A stretch of DNA of 6,286 nucleotides. It comes from Flavobacteriales bacterium UBA5869 (lineage in GTDB: Bacteria > Bacteroidota > Bacteroidia > Flavobacteriales_D > Crocinitomicaceae). Position 1 is the first letter of the stretch. Each line of letters begins with the position of its first letter. Shown here piece by piece: positions 1-6,286 of the stretch. The stretch covers positions 1 through 6,286 of the forward strand of contig DJFP01000063.1 of assembly GCA_002432565.1 (NCBI GenBank). Direction: 5' to 3'. Under the pieces are notes generated by a model. That model saw nothing but the letters and a program-made list of their open reading frames with translations. It had not been told where the DNA came from and did not search any database. A program made the translations under genes and the position numbers.

Positions 1-147
1 ATGATAATCCCAACCATTTCTTTCAATTTTGTCTGCAAATCTAACGAATATTCGACAATCGTTGAAAACTATTCGTTTAATGTGAAGTACTTTCACCTGT
101 TTTTATTGAATTTTCTCTTAATTTCGGGCCTCGTCCAACATACATCT
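1..147. other. AT-rich leader upstream of the adhesin gene, no gene seen
   Basis: The reading frame of the adhesin gene stays open back to base 1, and an ATG happens to sit at position 1. The 49 residues it would add are not protein-like for this family: they would bury a clean signal peptide starting at 148. I read this stretch as the 5' intergenic region holding the promoter and a short leader. No stable hairpin, RNA gene or other ORF was visible in it. Where the upstream neighbour ends cannot be seen. Confidence 0.7.
97..126 (+). promoter_or_regulatory. Weak candidate promoter of the adhesin/PorP operon
   Basis: TAATTTCG at 119-126 matches the Bacteroidota -7 consensus TAnnTTTG with one mismatch. 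CTG at 97-99 lies 19 bases upstream, where TTG is expected, also with one mismatch. Transcription would begin around 131-134, leaving a leader of about 15 bases before the ATG at 148. Both boxes are imperfect and the region is AT-rich, so this may be chance. An alternative one-mismatch -7 box, CAATTTTG, sits at 24-31. Confidence 0.22.
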
Positions 148-3100
148 ATGAATAAACTAATACCCATTTTTGTGTGCGCCATTCTTGTTCAATGGAGTTC
201 GCTGCTACTGGCTCAAACCACTTTTATAACCGACAATTTCGAAGGGCCATTTTCCTGGAACACGGTAAGTACTTCCGGTCCAAACCAGTGGATTCAAGGT
301 TCCTGCACAAATAATGGTGGAAATTCAGCTTTATATATCACTTCAGGCGGTACAACCAATGATTGTACTCCGACAGGAATTACCCATTACGGTTATGCGA
401 ATGCCGGTACCGGAACGGAAACAGCTATCGTTTACAGGGAGATCGACGCATCCTGTTACAGCGCGATGACTGTGCTTGCAGATATCCAGATTGAAGGGGA
501 AAGCGGACTGGATTACCTGGAATTGGTTCATAGTTCGGATTTTGGTGCAACATGGATCCCTGTTTCTACACAGTTCGTTGCAAATGCTTCCTATTCCGGG
601 TTCAGCCAATTACTTCCGGGAGCTTATGATAATACGACTTTCTGGCTGGGCTTCCGTTTTACTTACAACAACTCAAACATCGGGAACAAAGCCCCGGCTG
701 TCGATAACTTCCGTATCCAGGGAACTTCAAACGACGTAACACCTCCAACAATTACCTGCCCTTCACCTTCTACCGATTACACCGATGAATTTTTATGCCA
801 GCTGACTTTGGCAAATTTCGGGGCTCTTGCAACTGTTAGCGACAATTGCGGAATGGTCTCAACGATTCAAAGTCCTGCGCCGGGAACACCAGTCAGCACC
901 AATACGACCATTACCATCCAGGCGGTGGATCCTTCCGGAAACACTGCAAGCTGTAACTTTTTACTAACGGTATTGGATACCGTTATCCCAAAACCAACGT
1001 GTCCGGCTTTAGACAGCGTTTATGCAACAGCATCCTGTAATGCGATTGTGCCGAACCTTGTTCCTGCAGTTACTGTAAACGAAGCATGCACACCTGCACC
1101 TTCATTGGTTTTCAGTCAAAATCCGGCAGCCGGAACAACCATCACAGCTACTCAAAACGTATTTGTCACCGTGACCGATCTGGCGGGAAATTCAGGCACT
1201 TGTTTCACGCATGTTGTTCTTTTTGATACCATTTCACCCCAAATAACTTGTCCGGCCGACCAAACTGTTTCCACCAACAACGGATGTACTTACGATGTGG
1301 CAAGTTTCACTTCTCAAGCTACCGTTACGGACAACTGTTCTACCGTTTTCTTATTAAATCAAAGTCCGGCAGTTGGAAATTCCCTGCCAACCGGAATAAC
1401 GAGCATCACAATCCAGGCTATTGACCAGGAAGGAAATGCAGAGGTCTGCCAATTCAACTTAACAGTCCAGGACGGTACTTTGCCTGTTATCAATTGTCCG
1501 GCTACCGTTTCTGTTCCGGTAAACAATCAGTGCCTGGCATTGGTTGGAAACCTGGTCCCACTGGTTTCTGCAACCGACAACTGTACTGCAAGCAGCCAAT
1601 TGGTATTTGCCCAGGACAAGCCGGAAACTTTGTTGTTTTCAGATTCTATTACTGTTTTGATGACAGCTGTCGATTTAAGCGGCAATATCGGAAGCTGTTC
1701 TATTTTTGTGACCGCTATCGACACACTAGACCCAATTGTAACTTGTCTGAGCGACACCAGCCTGTCAACTTCCGGAACGTGTTCCATGACCATTCCAAGC
1801 CTTGCAGGAACGCACAGTGCAGTTGATAATTGTGCGCCATCAAACTTACTTACTTTCTCTCAAAATCCACCCGCCGGAACGGTTGTTACGAATCCTGTTG
1901 GAATCGTAGTTTCTTATACCGATACTTCAGGAAATACAGGTACTTGTATTACACAGGCTGTTCCGATCGAATCGGTTAACCCGACAATTACCTGTCCTTC
2001 CGGTCAATCTGTAAACAATGGTGTAACTTGCTATGCGTTGATTCCGAATCTTACTTCGCTTGCAACTGTGACCGATAATTGTACCGGGTATTCCTTAACC
2101 CAACAGCCGGCTCCGGGAACAAACCTGATCTCCGGAACGCACGTTGTAACAATAACAGTAACTGACCTGGCAGGCAACAGTTCTTCGTGCAACACTACTT
2201 TCACGATCATCGAAACTCAGGCTCCTTCGATTACTTGTCCGGGAAATATTTCGACCTGCAACCCGTTGGTGAATTACGGAATGCCTGTTGGAACGGATAA
2301 TTGTTATTTCACGATTTCTCAAACGGACGTTTCCGGATTTTCTTCCGGTGATATTTTCCCGATTGGAACCACGACACAAACTTACCAGATCGAAGATTCT
2401 TCCGGAAATACCAATAGCTGCTCTTTTACCGTTGAGGTTCTTCAATACCCGGATACTGCATTCATCCCTAACAGCCTGATTTATTTATGCGATACTTATA
2501 CTACAAACATTGAGGCTCAGGCAATCCAGTCGGGAACAGGTTCCTGGAACATGCTGACAGGAGGCGGAACGATTAGTAACCCGAATGCATTGCAGACGAC
2601 TGTACAGAACCTTTCTTTGGGATCAAATACGTTTGAATGGATGGTAACTTCCCCGACTTGTGGTTCCAGAAGAGATACGGTGAGAATTGTGGTAAATATG
2701 CCCCCTCCGCAGGCGGTTCTCCAGGATTCAATGTATGCTTGTGCTACAACCAACTTTATCATCCAGGGAAATAACCCGGGAACCGGCGCACAGGGAACGT
2801 GGTCCAGTAATTCAGGCATTACTTTCAATAATATCCATGCACCCGTAGCAACTGTCCTGTCTATTCCGGACGGGTATCACACCATCTATTGGACAATTTC
2901 TACAAACGGATGTCCTAGTACAGTTGACAGCAGTATCATTTATGCTCCGATTGCAGCACAGGTCCTTACTCCGGACACATCTATCTGCCTGAACCAGTTA
3001 CCATTTAACATCTATGGAAACCAACCGGGCAGTGACCAGGCTACTTATTGGATTGAATTGGGCGGAACAGGTACTATAACCAATAAATACAATCCGAATA

Positions 3101-3486
3101 CGCAATTGACGGGCGGTGCTCCCGGAGAATTGATTCTTCTTTACCGGCACGTACATGATTTTTGCGGGGCAACCCAGGATACGCTGCGAATCCAATTGAC
3201 GGTTTGCGGGGAAGTTGAATTTAATGTTCCAACGGTGTTTACACCGAACCATGACGGGGACAACGATTTGTTCCTCATTCCGAACCTGCATGAGACATAT
3301 CCTGACTGTAAAGTCACCATTATTAACCGTTGGGGATCTAAAGTTTTCGAATCAACAGGATATGATGAGCCATGGGACGGAACATTTAAGGGAGACGATC
3401 TTCCGTTCGGGACCTATTTCTATGAAGTTGTTTCTCCGAACAATGATTTTAAAGCAATCAAAGGTTCAATCAGTATTATCCGTTAA
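148..3486 (+). CDS. Secreted multi-HYR-repeat adhesin-like protein with type IX secretion type B C-terminal domain
   Basis: Predicted 1112-residue cell-surface or secreted protein. The start at 148 is chosen because it gives a textbook signal peptide (MNKL, hydrophobic core, cleavage near LLLA|QTTF, residue 22). Residues about 23-192 look like an all-beta sandwich ending in DNFRIQG, resembling MAM/jelly-roll-type modules. Residues about 200-765 are seven HYR repeats, each opening with I-T-C-P and containing D-N-C and D-x-x-G-N. Residues about 767-1021 are three Ig/PKD-like units. Residues about 1024-1112 are the gliding-motility-associated C-terminal domain (CHU_C type), with FTPNHDGDNDLF, NRWG.KVFES, W-D-G and a terminal ISIIR. 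In this family that domain is the type B signal for export through the type IX system. HYR modules are usually adhesive, but the ligand is unknown and no catalytic domain is seen. A PorP/SprF gene follows after 11 bases. The stop is TAA. The adhesin role is inference; export by T9SS is well supported. Confidence 0.92.
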   Translation: MNKLIPIFVCAILVQWSSLLLAQTTFITDNFEGPFSWNTVSTSGPNQWIQGSCTNNGGNSALYITSGGTTNDCTPTGITHYGYANAGTGTETAIVYREIDASCYSAMTVLADIQIEGESGLDYLELVHSSDFGATWIPVSTQFVANASYSGFSQLLPGAYDNTTFWLGFRFTYNNSNIGNKAPAVDNFRIQGTSNDVTPPTITCPSPSTDYTDEFLCQLTLANFGALATVSDNCGMVSTIQSPAPGTPVSTNTTITIQAVDPSGNTASCNFLLTVLDTVIPKPTCPALDSVYATASCNAIVPNLVPAVTVNEACTPAPSLVFSQNPAAGTTITATQNVFVTVTDLAGNSGTCFTHVVLFDTISPQITCPADQTVSTNNGCTYDVASFTSQATVTDNCSTVFLLNQSPAVGNSLPTGITSITIQAIDQEGNAEVCQFNLTVQDGTLPVINCPATVSVPVNNQCLALVGNLVPLVSATDNCTASSQLVFAQDKPETLLFSDSITVLMTAVDLSGNIGSCSIFVTAIDTLDPIVTCLSDTSLSTSGTCSMTIPSLAGTHSAVDNCAPSNLLTFSQNPPAGTVVTNPVGIVVSYTDTSGNTGTCITQAVPIESVNPTITCPSGQSVNNGVTCYALIPNLTSLATVTDNCTGYSLTQQPAPGTNLISGTHVVTITVTDLAGNSSSCNTTFTIIETQAPSITCPGNISTCNPLVNYGMPVGTDNCYFTISQTDVSGFSSGDIFPIGTTTQTYQIEDSSGNTNSCSFTVEVLQYPDTAFIPNSLIYLCDTYTTNIEAQAIQSGTGSWNMLTGGGTISNPNALQTTVQNLSLGSNTFEWMVTSPTCGSRRDTVRIVVNMPPPQAVLQDSMYACATTNFIIQGNNPGTGAQGTWSSNSGITFNNIHAPVATVLSIPDGYHTIYWTISTNGCPSTVDSSIIYAPIAAQVLTPDTSICLNQLPFNIYGNQPGSDQATYWIELGGTGTITNKYNPNTQLTGGAPGELILLYRHVHDFCGATQDTLRIQLTVCGEVEFNVPTVFTPNHDGDNDLFLIPNLHETYPDCKVTIINRWGSKVFESTGYDEPWDGTFKGDDLPFGTYFYEVVSPNNDFKAIKGSISIIR
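745..2442 (+). repeat. Seven tandem HYR (hyalin-type Ig-fold) protein repeats
   Basis: The units begin at about 745, 988, 1237, 1483, 1732, 1981 and 2224. The distance from the I-T-C-P cysteine of one unit to the next is 81-83 codons throughout. Each unit carries four cysteines (ITC, a middle C, DNC, and the C after D-x-x-G-N). Spacings are near 12-13, 16-17 and 35-38 residues in units 1-6; unit 7 is more compact at the N-terminal side (7, 15, 39). Units 2 and 5 share FSQNP-A-G-T, and otherwise the repeats are clearly diverged, so the duplication is old rather than a recent slippage product. The regular cysteines suggest two disulfides per unit, which fits an extracellular stalk. Confidence 0.88.
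2446..3210 (+). other. Three Ig/PKD-like units between the HYR array and the sorting domain (protein-level region)
   Basis: After the last HYR repeat the protein changes to three units of about 80-85 residues. Each opens with an S/A-x-I/Y-x-C-type segment (IYLCDT, MYACAT, SICLNQ). A G-x-G-x-W or related stretch follows (GTGSWN, AQGTWS, ATYWIEL.GTGTITN), then a closing strand with a second cysteine (SPTCGS, TNGCPS, HDFCGA) and a D-T-x-R-I or D-S-S-I strand. This layout is common in Bacteroidota surface proteins just ahead of the CHU_C domain, probably as a spacer. The family assignment is by eye and no precise Pfam match is claimed. Confidence 0.55.
3217..3483 (+). other. Type IX secretion type B sorting domain (gliding motility-associated C-terminal domain)
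   Basis: The last 89 residues of the adhesin hold the CHU_C hallmarks. The core V-P-T-V-F-T-P-N-H-D-G-D-N-D-L-F has an acidic/Asn loop like a metal-binding turn. It is followed by VTIINRWGSKVFES, then P-W-D-G-T-F-K-G and LPFGTYFYEV, ending in KGSISIIR. In this family the domain is recognised by the type IX translocon, and type B domains, unlike type A, typically depend on a PorP/SprF-type partner. The gene immediately downstream supplies such a protein. Confidence 0.9.
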
Positions 3487-3497
3487 TCCCATTAGTC

Positions 3498-4547
3498 ATG
3501 AAAAAATTCGTAGTTACAGCATTTGTTTCAGTTGCAGGATTAGCATTCGGACAACAGGACATTCAATTTACCCAAACAGCTTCTTCGCCATTTTTAATCA
3601 ATCCTGCAGCGGGCGGATTAATGAATGTTGCCGAAGTTGTAGTTGGAAACCGCCTGCAATATGCGGGAATTGAAGGAAGACCAATCACCACTTTTGCGGG
3701 GATCCAAAGCATGGTCCGTTTCAAAAAACGTAAGTCAAAAGCTTTATTGAGTGAACTTTCTTCCATCGGTCAAACATTTTACAGCACCCCACAGCGGACA
3801 GTTTCGTACAAACAAATCGCGGGATTGACTTTCATTAACGACGTTATCGGGCCTTTTACCCGCACCAATGTAAAGGCAAACTTCGGAGTGCATATTCCAT
3901 TGTCCCAAAAATTGAATGCAGGTATCGGATTGGGAGTCGGCTGGTCCAATTTCGGAATAGATAATTCCAAAGTGACTCTTGGAACTGCAAACGATAAAGC
4001 ATACACCAATTATATCGGTATTTCTGCCTCACAAAATTACCTGGATGCCCAGGCCGGACTAATTATCTATAATGACCGTTTATTGGTAAGTATCAGCGGA
4101 AGCCAGATCTTCAATAACAAAACACGTTTGAGCGATGTGAACACGGAAAGCAGCTTCCAGCCTCATTTATTTGTTTTGGGAAGTTACCGGTTCGATTTGG
4201 GGAAAAACTACGGATTGGAACCGATCGTTCAGTTCAAATCTGTGAAAAACGCTCCAATCAGTTATGATGTTGCCATGCGTCTTCATTACATGCGTATGGG
4301 ATGGGTCAGCCTTTCTTACAGAAGACAATCCGCTATCGGGGTTGGCTTCGGGATTAATTTACTGGCACGCTTCAATGTTTCCTATTCTTTTGAATTTGGG
4401 AACGGGGTAACTGAAAAATTCGGTAATACTTCGCACGAAATCCGTTTGGGCTTCATTTTCGGGCACAAAAGGAATCTGGAAAAAGAGTTTAAACAGGATG
4501 AAAAGGTAAATCCGGCTCCTCTGGCAGAAGTTAAGCCGGAAGAATAA
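3498..4547 (+). CDS. PorP/SprF family type IX secretion-associated outer-membrane protein
   Basis: 349-residue precursor. A short signal peptide (MKKFVVTAFVSVAGLAFG, cleavage near residue 18) leads into Q-D-I-Q-F-T-Q and then INPAAGG (residues 34-40), the N-terminal hallmark of PorP/SprF proteins (usually QDPQFTQ...NPAxAG). The rest alternates amphipathic strands and turns, consistent with an outer-membrane beta barrel. SHEIRLGFIFG (312-322) corresponds to the usual closing-strand motif. Two less typical parts stand out: a basic/Ser-rich insertion around residues 72-100, and a charged tail (323-349, Lys/Glu/Pro-rich) after the last strand. In Flavobacterium johnsoniae, SprF is required for export of the type B cargo SprB, so this protein is probably the partner of the adhesin 11 bases upstream, translated from the same mRNA. 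No Shine-Dalgarno sequence is seen. The symbols porP and sprF are not given because the family has many paralogues per genome. Confidence 0.9.
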   Translation: MKKFVVTAFVSVAGLAFGQQDIQFTQTASSPFLINPAAGGLMNVAEVVVGNRLQYAGIEGRPITTFAGIQSMVRFKKRKSKALLSELSSIGQTFYSTPQRTVSYKQIAGLTFINDVIGPFTRTNVKANFGVHIPLSQKLNAGIGLGVGWSNFGIDNSKVTLGTANDKAYTNYIGISASQNYLDAQAGLIIYNDRLLVSISGSQIFNNKTRLSDVNTESSFQPHLFVLGSYRFDLGKNYGLEPIVQFKSVKNAPISYDVAMRLHYMRMGWVSLSYRRQSAIGVGFGINLLARFNVSYSFEFGNGVTEKFGNTSHEIRLGFIFGHKRNLEKEFKQDEKVNPAPLAEVKPEE

Positions 4548-4568
4548 ATGTTAATTTTCAAGTATTGC

Positions 4569-4576
4569 TAATTTTG
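4569..4576 (+). promoter_or_regulatory. Likely promoter -7 box for the acyltransferase gene
   Basis: TAATTTTG is a perfect match to the Bacteroidota -7 motif TAnnTTTG. It lies 17 bases before the ATG at 4594, which implies a very short leader. The -33 element is poor: only ATG at 4548-4550, 18 bases upstream, resembles TTG. The box suggests the acyltransferase is transcribed at least partly on its own rather than only by read-through from the PorP gene. Confidence 0.45.
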
Positions 4577-4585
4577 TACAAAATT
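4570..4585. promoter_or_regulatory. 16-bp perfect palindrome overlapping the -7 box
   Basis: AATTTTGTACAAAATT is a perfect inverted repeat with no spacer. It covers most of the -7 box and the expected transcription start of the acyltransferase gene. A dimeric repressor bound here would block the promoter, but no regulator gene is nearby. AT-rich symmetry of this length can also arise by chance. Confidence 0.3.
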
Positions 4586-4593
4586 TACATACT

Positions 4594-5916
4594 ATGCGTC
4601 CGTTTTATTTCTTATTAAAGGTCTCATTAAATATTTCATTCAGACTCTTCTACAAACGTTTCATTGTACTGCGTAAACACAAAAAACTATTCGGCAGTAC
4701 AGTCTATGTCAGTAATCACCCGAACTCATTCATGGACCCTATCATGATCGGATCCCTCAATCGTCCCATTGTGCACTTTATGACACGCTCGGATGTATTC
4801 GTTTGGTGGCTGAAACCCATTTTGTGGTCGGCGCACATGATACCAATCTACCGCCAGCATGATGGTGGTGACATGAAAGGCAAAAACGGGGATGTTTTCA
4901 AAAAAGTCAACCAATCCCTGAAAATGGGGCGCAACATCCTCATTTTTGGAGAAGGATTTACAGACGACACACCGATAAGAGGTTTAAAACCGGTAAAGAA
5001 AGGTCCGGCTCGTATGGCATTCGGTGCCCTGGAAGCTATCAACTGGAGTAAAAAGATCTACATTGCCGGAATTGGCGTAAGCTATACCGACAGAAATACA
5101 ATCGGGTCGGAGTTCGTACTGGACAATGGCCCTAAGATCTGCCTGAACGATTATAAAGAAGCTTATGCGGAAAATCCTAATAAAGTCATCAATGAAGTTA
5201 CCAAACGCGTTGAAAAAGACATGCAGAACTGCATTATTTATGTGGCAAAACCGGCACGTTATTCTTTGCTGGAAGGAATCATGCAGATTACGCGTAAAGG
5301 ATACAATCATGCGAACCATGACGACCGTATTCCGTTGGTTAAACGCTGGGAATATTCTAAAAACCTGGCAAAGTGGATCAACGAAAATGTGACCGATGAA
5401 AGTGAAGAGATACTGGCACTTCAGAAGGATTTGGACGGGTATTTCAACCTGGAAAAACGCATGAAGGTGCAGGACCGTTTTGTGGTTGCCAAACAACACC
5501 CGGAATTAGTGAATACGCTGAATAACTGGCTCTATTTAATCCTGATGTGGCCTTTTGCTATTGCAGGGGCAATCCATGGTTTTATCCCGTATATCATTTC
5601 CAAAAAACTAACGGAAAAGATTATGCGGCGTAAAGTTTTCTGGGGCTCTGTAAAAATGATGATAGCAAAAATCATCGGTTCCATCTACAACATCCCGATT
5701 ATTATTTTGGTTACCCGGTGGTATCTTCCTCATTGGTCTTTGGGTATTTTGTATTATTTCATGATCCCGGTATTGTGGCGTTTGAGTTATGAATATGCAC
5801 AGCAATTCAAAGAGATACAGATCAAACGAAAAATGAAATCTGTGGATCTTTCCAAATTTGTTGAGAAGCGCGCAGAATTGGAAGAGCGTATCAAGAAACT
5901 GATTCCGGTTGCATAA
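4594..5916 (+). CDS. PlsC-type glycerolipid acyltransferase with C-terminal membrane region
   Basis: 440 residues. The N-terminal half (about 1-220) is a lysophospholipid/glycerol-3-phosphate acyltransferase domain, which transfers an acyl chain to a glycerol phosphate in membrane phospholipid synthesis. Block I is N-H-P-N-S-F-M-D-P (41-49; catalytic His42 and Asp48), block II is MIPIYRQ (82-88, Arg87), block III is FGEG (118-121), followed by a basic K-P-V-K-K-G-P-A-R stretch (132-140) and the YIAGIGVSY strand (156-164) at the block IV position. Two details depart from the textbook: the His and Asp are separated by five residues rather than four, and block III is FGEG rather than FPEG. The C-terminal half holds hydrophobic segments at about 312-335, 363-376 and 382-397, so it is probably an integral inner-membrane protein, then a charged helical tail. 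Whether it acts on glycerol-3-phosphate or on lysophosphatidate cannot be told, so no symbol is given. The gene starts 46 bases after the PorP gene with its own likely promoter. Confidence 0.87.
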   Translation: MRPFYFLLKVSLNISFRLFYKRFIVLRKHKKLFGSTVYVSNHPNSFMDPIMIGSLNRPIVHFMTRSDVFVWWLKPILWSAHMIPIYRQHDGGDMKGKNGDVFKKVNQSLKMGRNILIFGEGFTDDTPIRGLKPVKKGPARMAFGALEAINWSKKIYIAGIGVSYTDRNTIGSEFVLDNGPKICLNDYKEAYAENPNKVINEVTKRVEKDMQNCIIYVAKPARYSLLEGIMQITRKGYNHANHDDRIPLVKRWEYSKNLAKWINENVTDESEEILALQKDLDGYFNLEKRMKVQDRFVVAKQHPELVNTLNNWLYLILMWPFAIAGAIHGFIPYIISKKLTEKIMRRKVFWGSVKMMIAKIIGSIYNIPIIILVTRWYLPHWSLGILYYFMIPVLWRLSYEYAQQFKEIQIKRKMKSVDLSKFVEKRAELEERIKKLIPVA

Positions 5917-5935
5917 TTGAAGACTGATGATATCA

Positions 5936-5979
5936 TTAAATACGTAGGGGCGCGATTAATCGCGCCCCTACGTATTTAA
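5936..5979. terminator. 44-bp perfect palindrome, probable bidirectional terminator (REP-like alternative)
   Basis: The left arm TTAAATACGTAGGGGCGCGA (5936-5955) is exactly complementary to 5960-5979, giving a 20-bp stem with a TTAA loop (5956-5959). The stem has a strong GC core and A/T ends, so each strand reads out into TATTTAA. It lies 20 bases after the acyltransferase stop and overlaps the stop of the convergent crcB gene, the expected place for a two-way terminator. The U tracts are short. The core GTAGGGGCGCGA...TCGCGCCCCTAC also resembles dispersed REP/MITE-like hairpins that begin with GTAG, so it may be a mobile repeat serving as a terminator. Confidence 0.75.
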
Positions 5980-6286
5980 ACAATTATTTTACGGCCCAAA
6001 TAAACCATTCCAATACAGAAACCAATCGATACCAGGATATTCAAAATGGCAATGATCCACTGCCCTTTTTCCATCAATTCCAGGTTTTCTTTTGCAAAAG
6101 TTGAAAAGGTACTGAATCCGCCGCAAATTCCAATAATCCAAAATGCCTGGAAAGCTTCTGCATTTGCCGGTTTCATCCGCATCATCCATACAAGCAAAAT
6201 ACCAAGCAGCAAAGAAGCCAGCAGATTAGATACCAATGTTGCAACGGGAAAAACAGATTTCGGGAATTTGAGAATTAACTGACTTA
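5976..6286 (-). CDS. crcB: CrcB/FluC fluoride ion channel, N-terminus cut off by the window edge
   Basis: The minus-strand frame runs open from the window end to a TAA at 5978-5976, giving 102 visible residues. Family members are usually about 120-130 long, so roughly 20 N-terminal residues (the GG-x-x-GA-x-x-RY part) lie outside. Visible hallmarks are F-P-V-A-T-L-V-S-N-L-L-A-S (visible residues 12-24, with the conserved pore Asn at 20) and G-I-C-G-G-F-S-T-F-S-T-F (52-63). The second is the CrcB signature, with the phenylalanines of the fluoride pathway and the central sodium-site break. Three hydrophobic helices (about 12-35, 45-62, 76-96) fit TM2-TM4. FluC works as a dual-topology dimer that lets toxic fluoride leave the cell. 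A TTG at 6236-6234 could be misread as a start, but it would remove TM1 and the FPVAT segment. The gene converges on the acyltransferase. No fluoride riboswitch can be assessed because its upstream region is outside the window. Confidence 0.93.
   Translation of the reverse strand, partial: SQLILKFPKSVFPVATLVSNLLASLLLGILLVWMMRMKPANAEAFQAFWIIGICGGFSTFSTFAKENLELMEKGQWIIAILNILVSIGFCIGMVYLGRKIIV

Noticed and set aside
1..147. Extending the adhesin gene to the ATG at position 1
   Set aside because: It would put 49 unlike residues ahead of a well-formed signal peptide that starts at 148; the open frame is short and AT-rich enough to occur by chance.
745..2442. Periodic repeats as a possible CRISPR array or recent DNA tandem repeat
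   Set aside because: The periodicity is at protein level (about 245 bases) with strongly diverged DNA and continuous coding; there are no identical short repeats with unique spacers.
3215..3673. 152-codon plus-strand open frame spanning the adhesin/PorP junction
   Set aside because: It overlaps the sorting domain and the PorP signal peptide, both strongly supported in other frames; its translation is Ser/Arg-rich and unlike any protein family I know.
4984..5499. 171-codon minus-strand open frame inside the acyltransferase gene
   Set aside because: It lies wholly antisense to a gene with clear catalytic motifs, and its translation shows no family features; a codon-bias shadow.
5927..5936. 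Small palindrome ATGATATCAT next to the large hairpin
   Set aside because: Ten bases of AT-rich symmetry are expected by chance and it has no evident partner or role.
6046..6282. 78-codon plus-strand open frame at the right end
   Set aside because: It is antisense to crcB, whose signature GGFSTFSTF is unmistakable on the minus strand.

Overview
The window looks like a chromosomal segment from a Bacteroidota species, most likely Flavobacteriales. The clues are a long secreted adhesin-like protein ending in a gliding-motility-type (type B) C-terminal sorting domain, a PorP/SprF-family outer-membrane protein directly behind it, starts without Shine-Dalgarno sequences, and a perfect match to the Bacteroidota -7 promoter motif TAnnTTTG before the third gene. 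The overall feel is close to Fluviicola/Crocinitomicaceae, but that genus-level guess is inference only.

Layout. Bases 1-147 are an AT-rich leader with no convincing gene. Bases 148-3486 (+) encode a 1112-residue exported protein: signal peptide, N-terminal beta-sandwich-like region, seven tandem HYR (Ig-fold) repeats with a strict four-cysteine pattern, three further Ig/PKD-like units, and a type IX secretion type B sorting domain. Eleven bases later, 3498-4547 (+) encodes a PorP/SprF-like membrane protein, probably in the same transcript. A 46-base gap with its own likely promoter and a 16-bp perfect palindrome precedes 4594-5916 (+), a 440-residue PlsC-type glycerolipid acyltransferase with C-terminal membrane segments. 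A 44-bp perfect palindrome at 5936-5979 separates it from a convergent gene on the minus strand (5976 to the window end), a CrcB/FluC fluoride channel missing its N-terminus at the edge.

How the genes fit together. The first two form a cargo/partner pair: a large repeat adhesin exported by the type IX system and a PorP/SprF protein of the kind needed to export or anchor such cargo. The acyltransferase (phospholipid synthesis) and the fluoride channel are housekeeping functions with no evident link to the pair. I found no tRNA, rRNA, CRISPR array, transposase or phage gene. Most of the window is ordinary for this phylum. The items most worth a second look are the 44-bp palindrome, the adhesin/PorP pair, and the palindrome sitting on the acyltransferase promoter.
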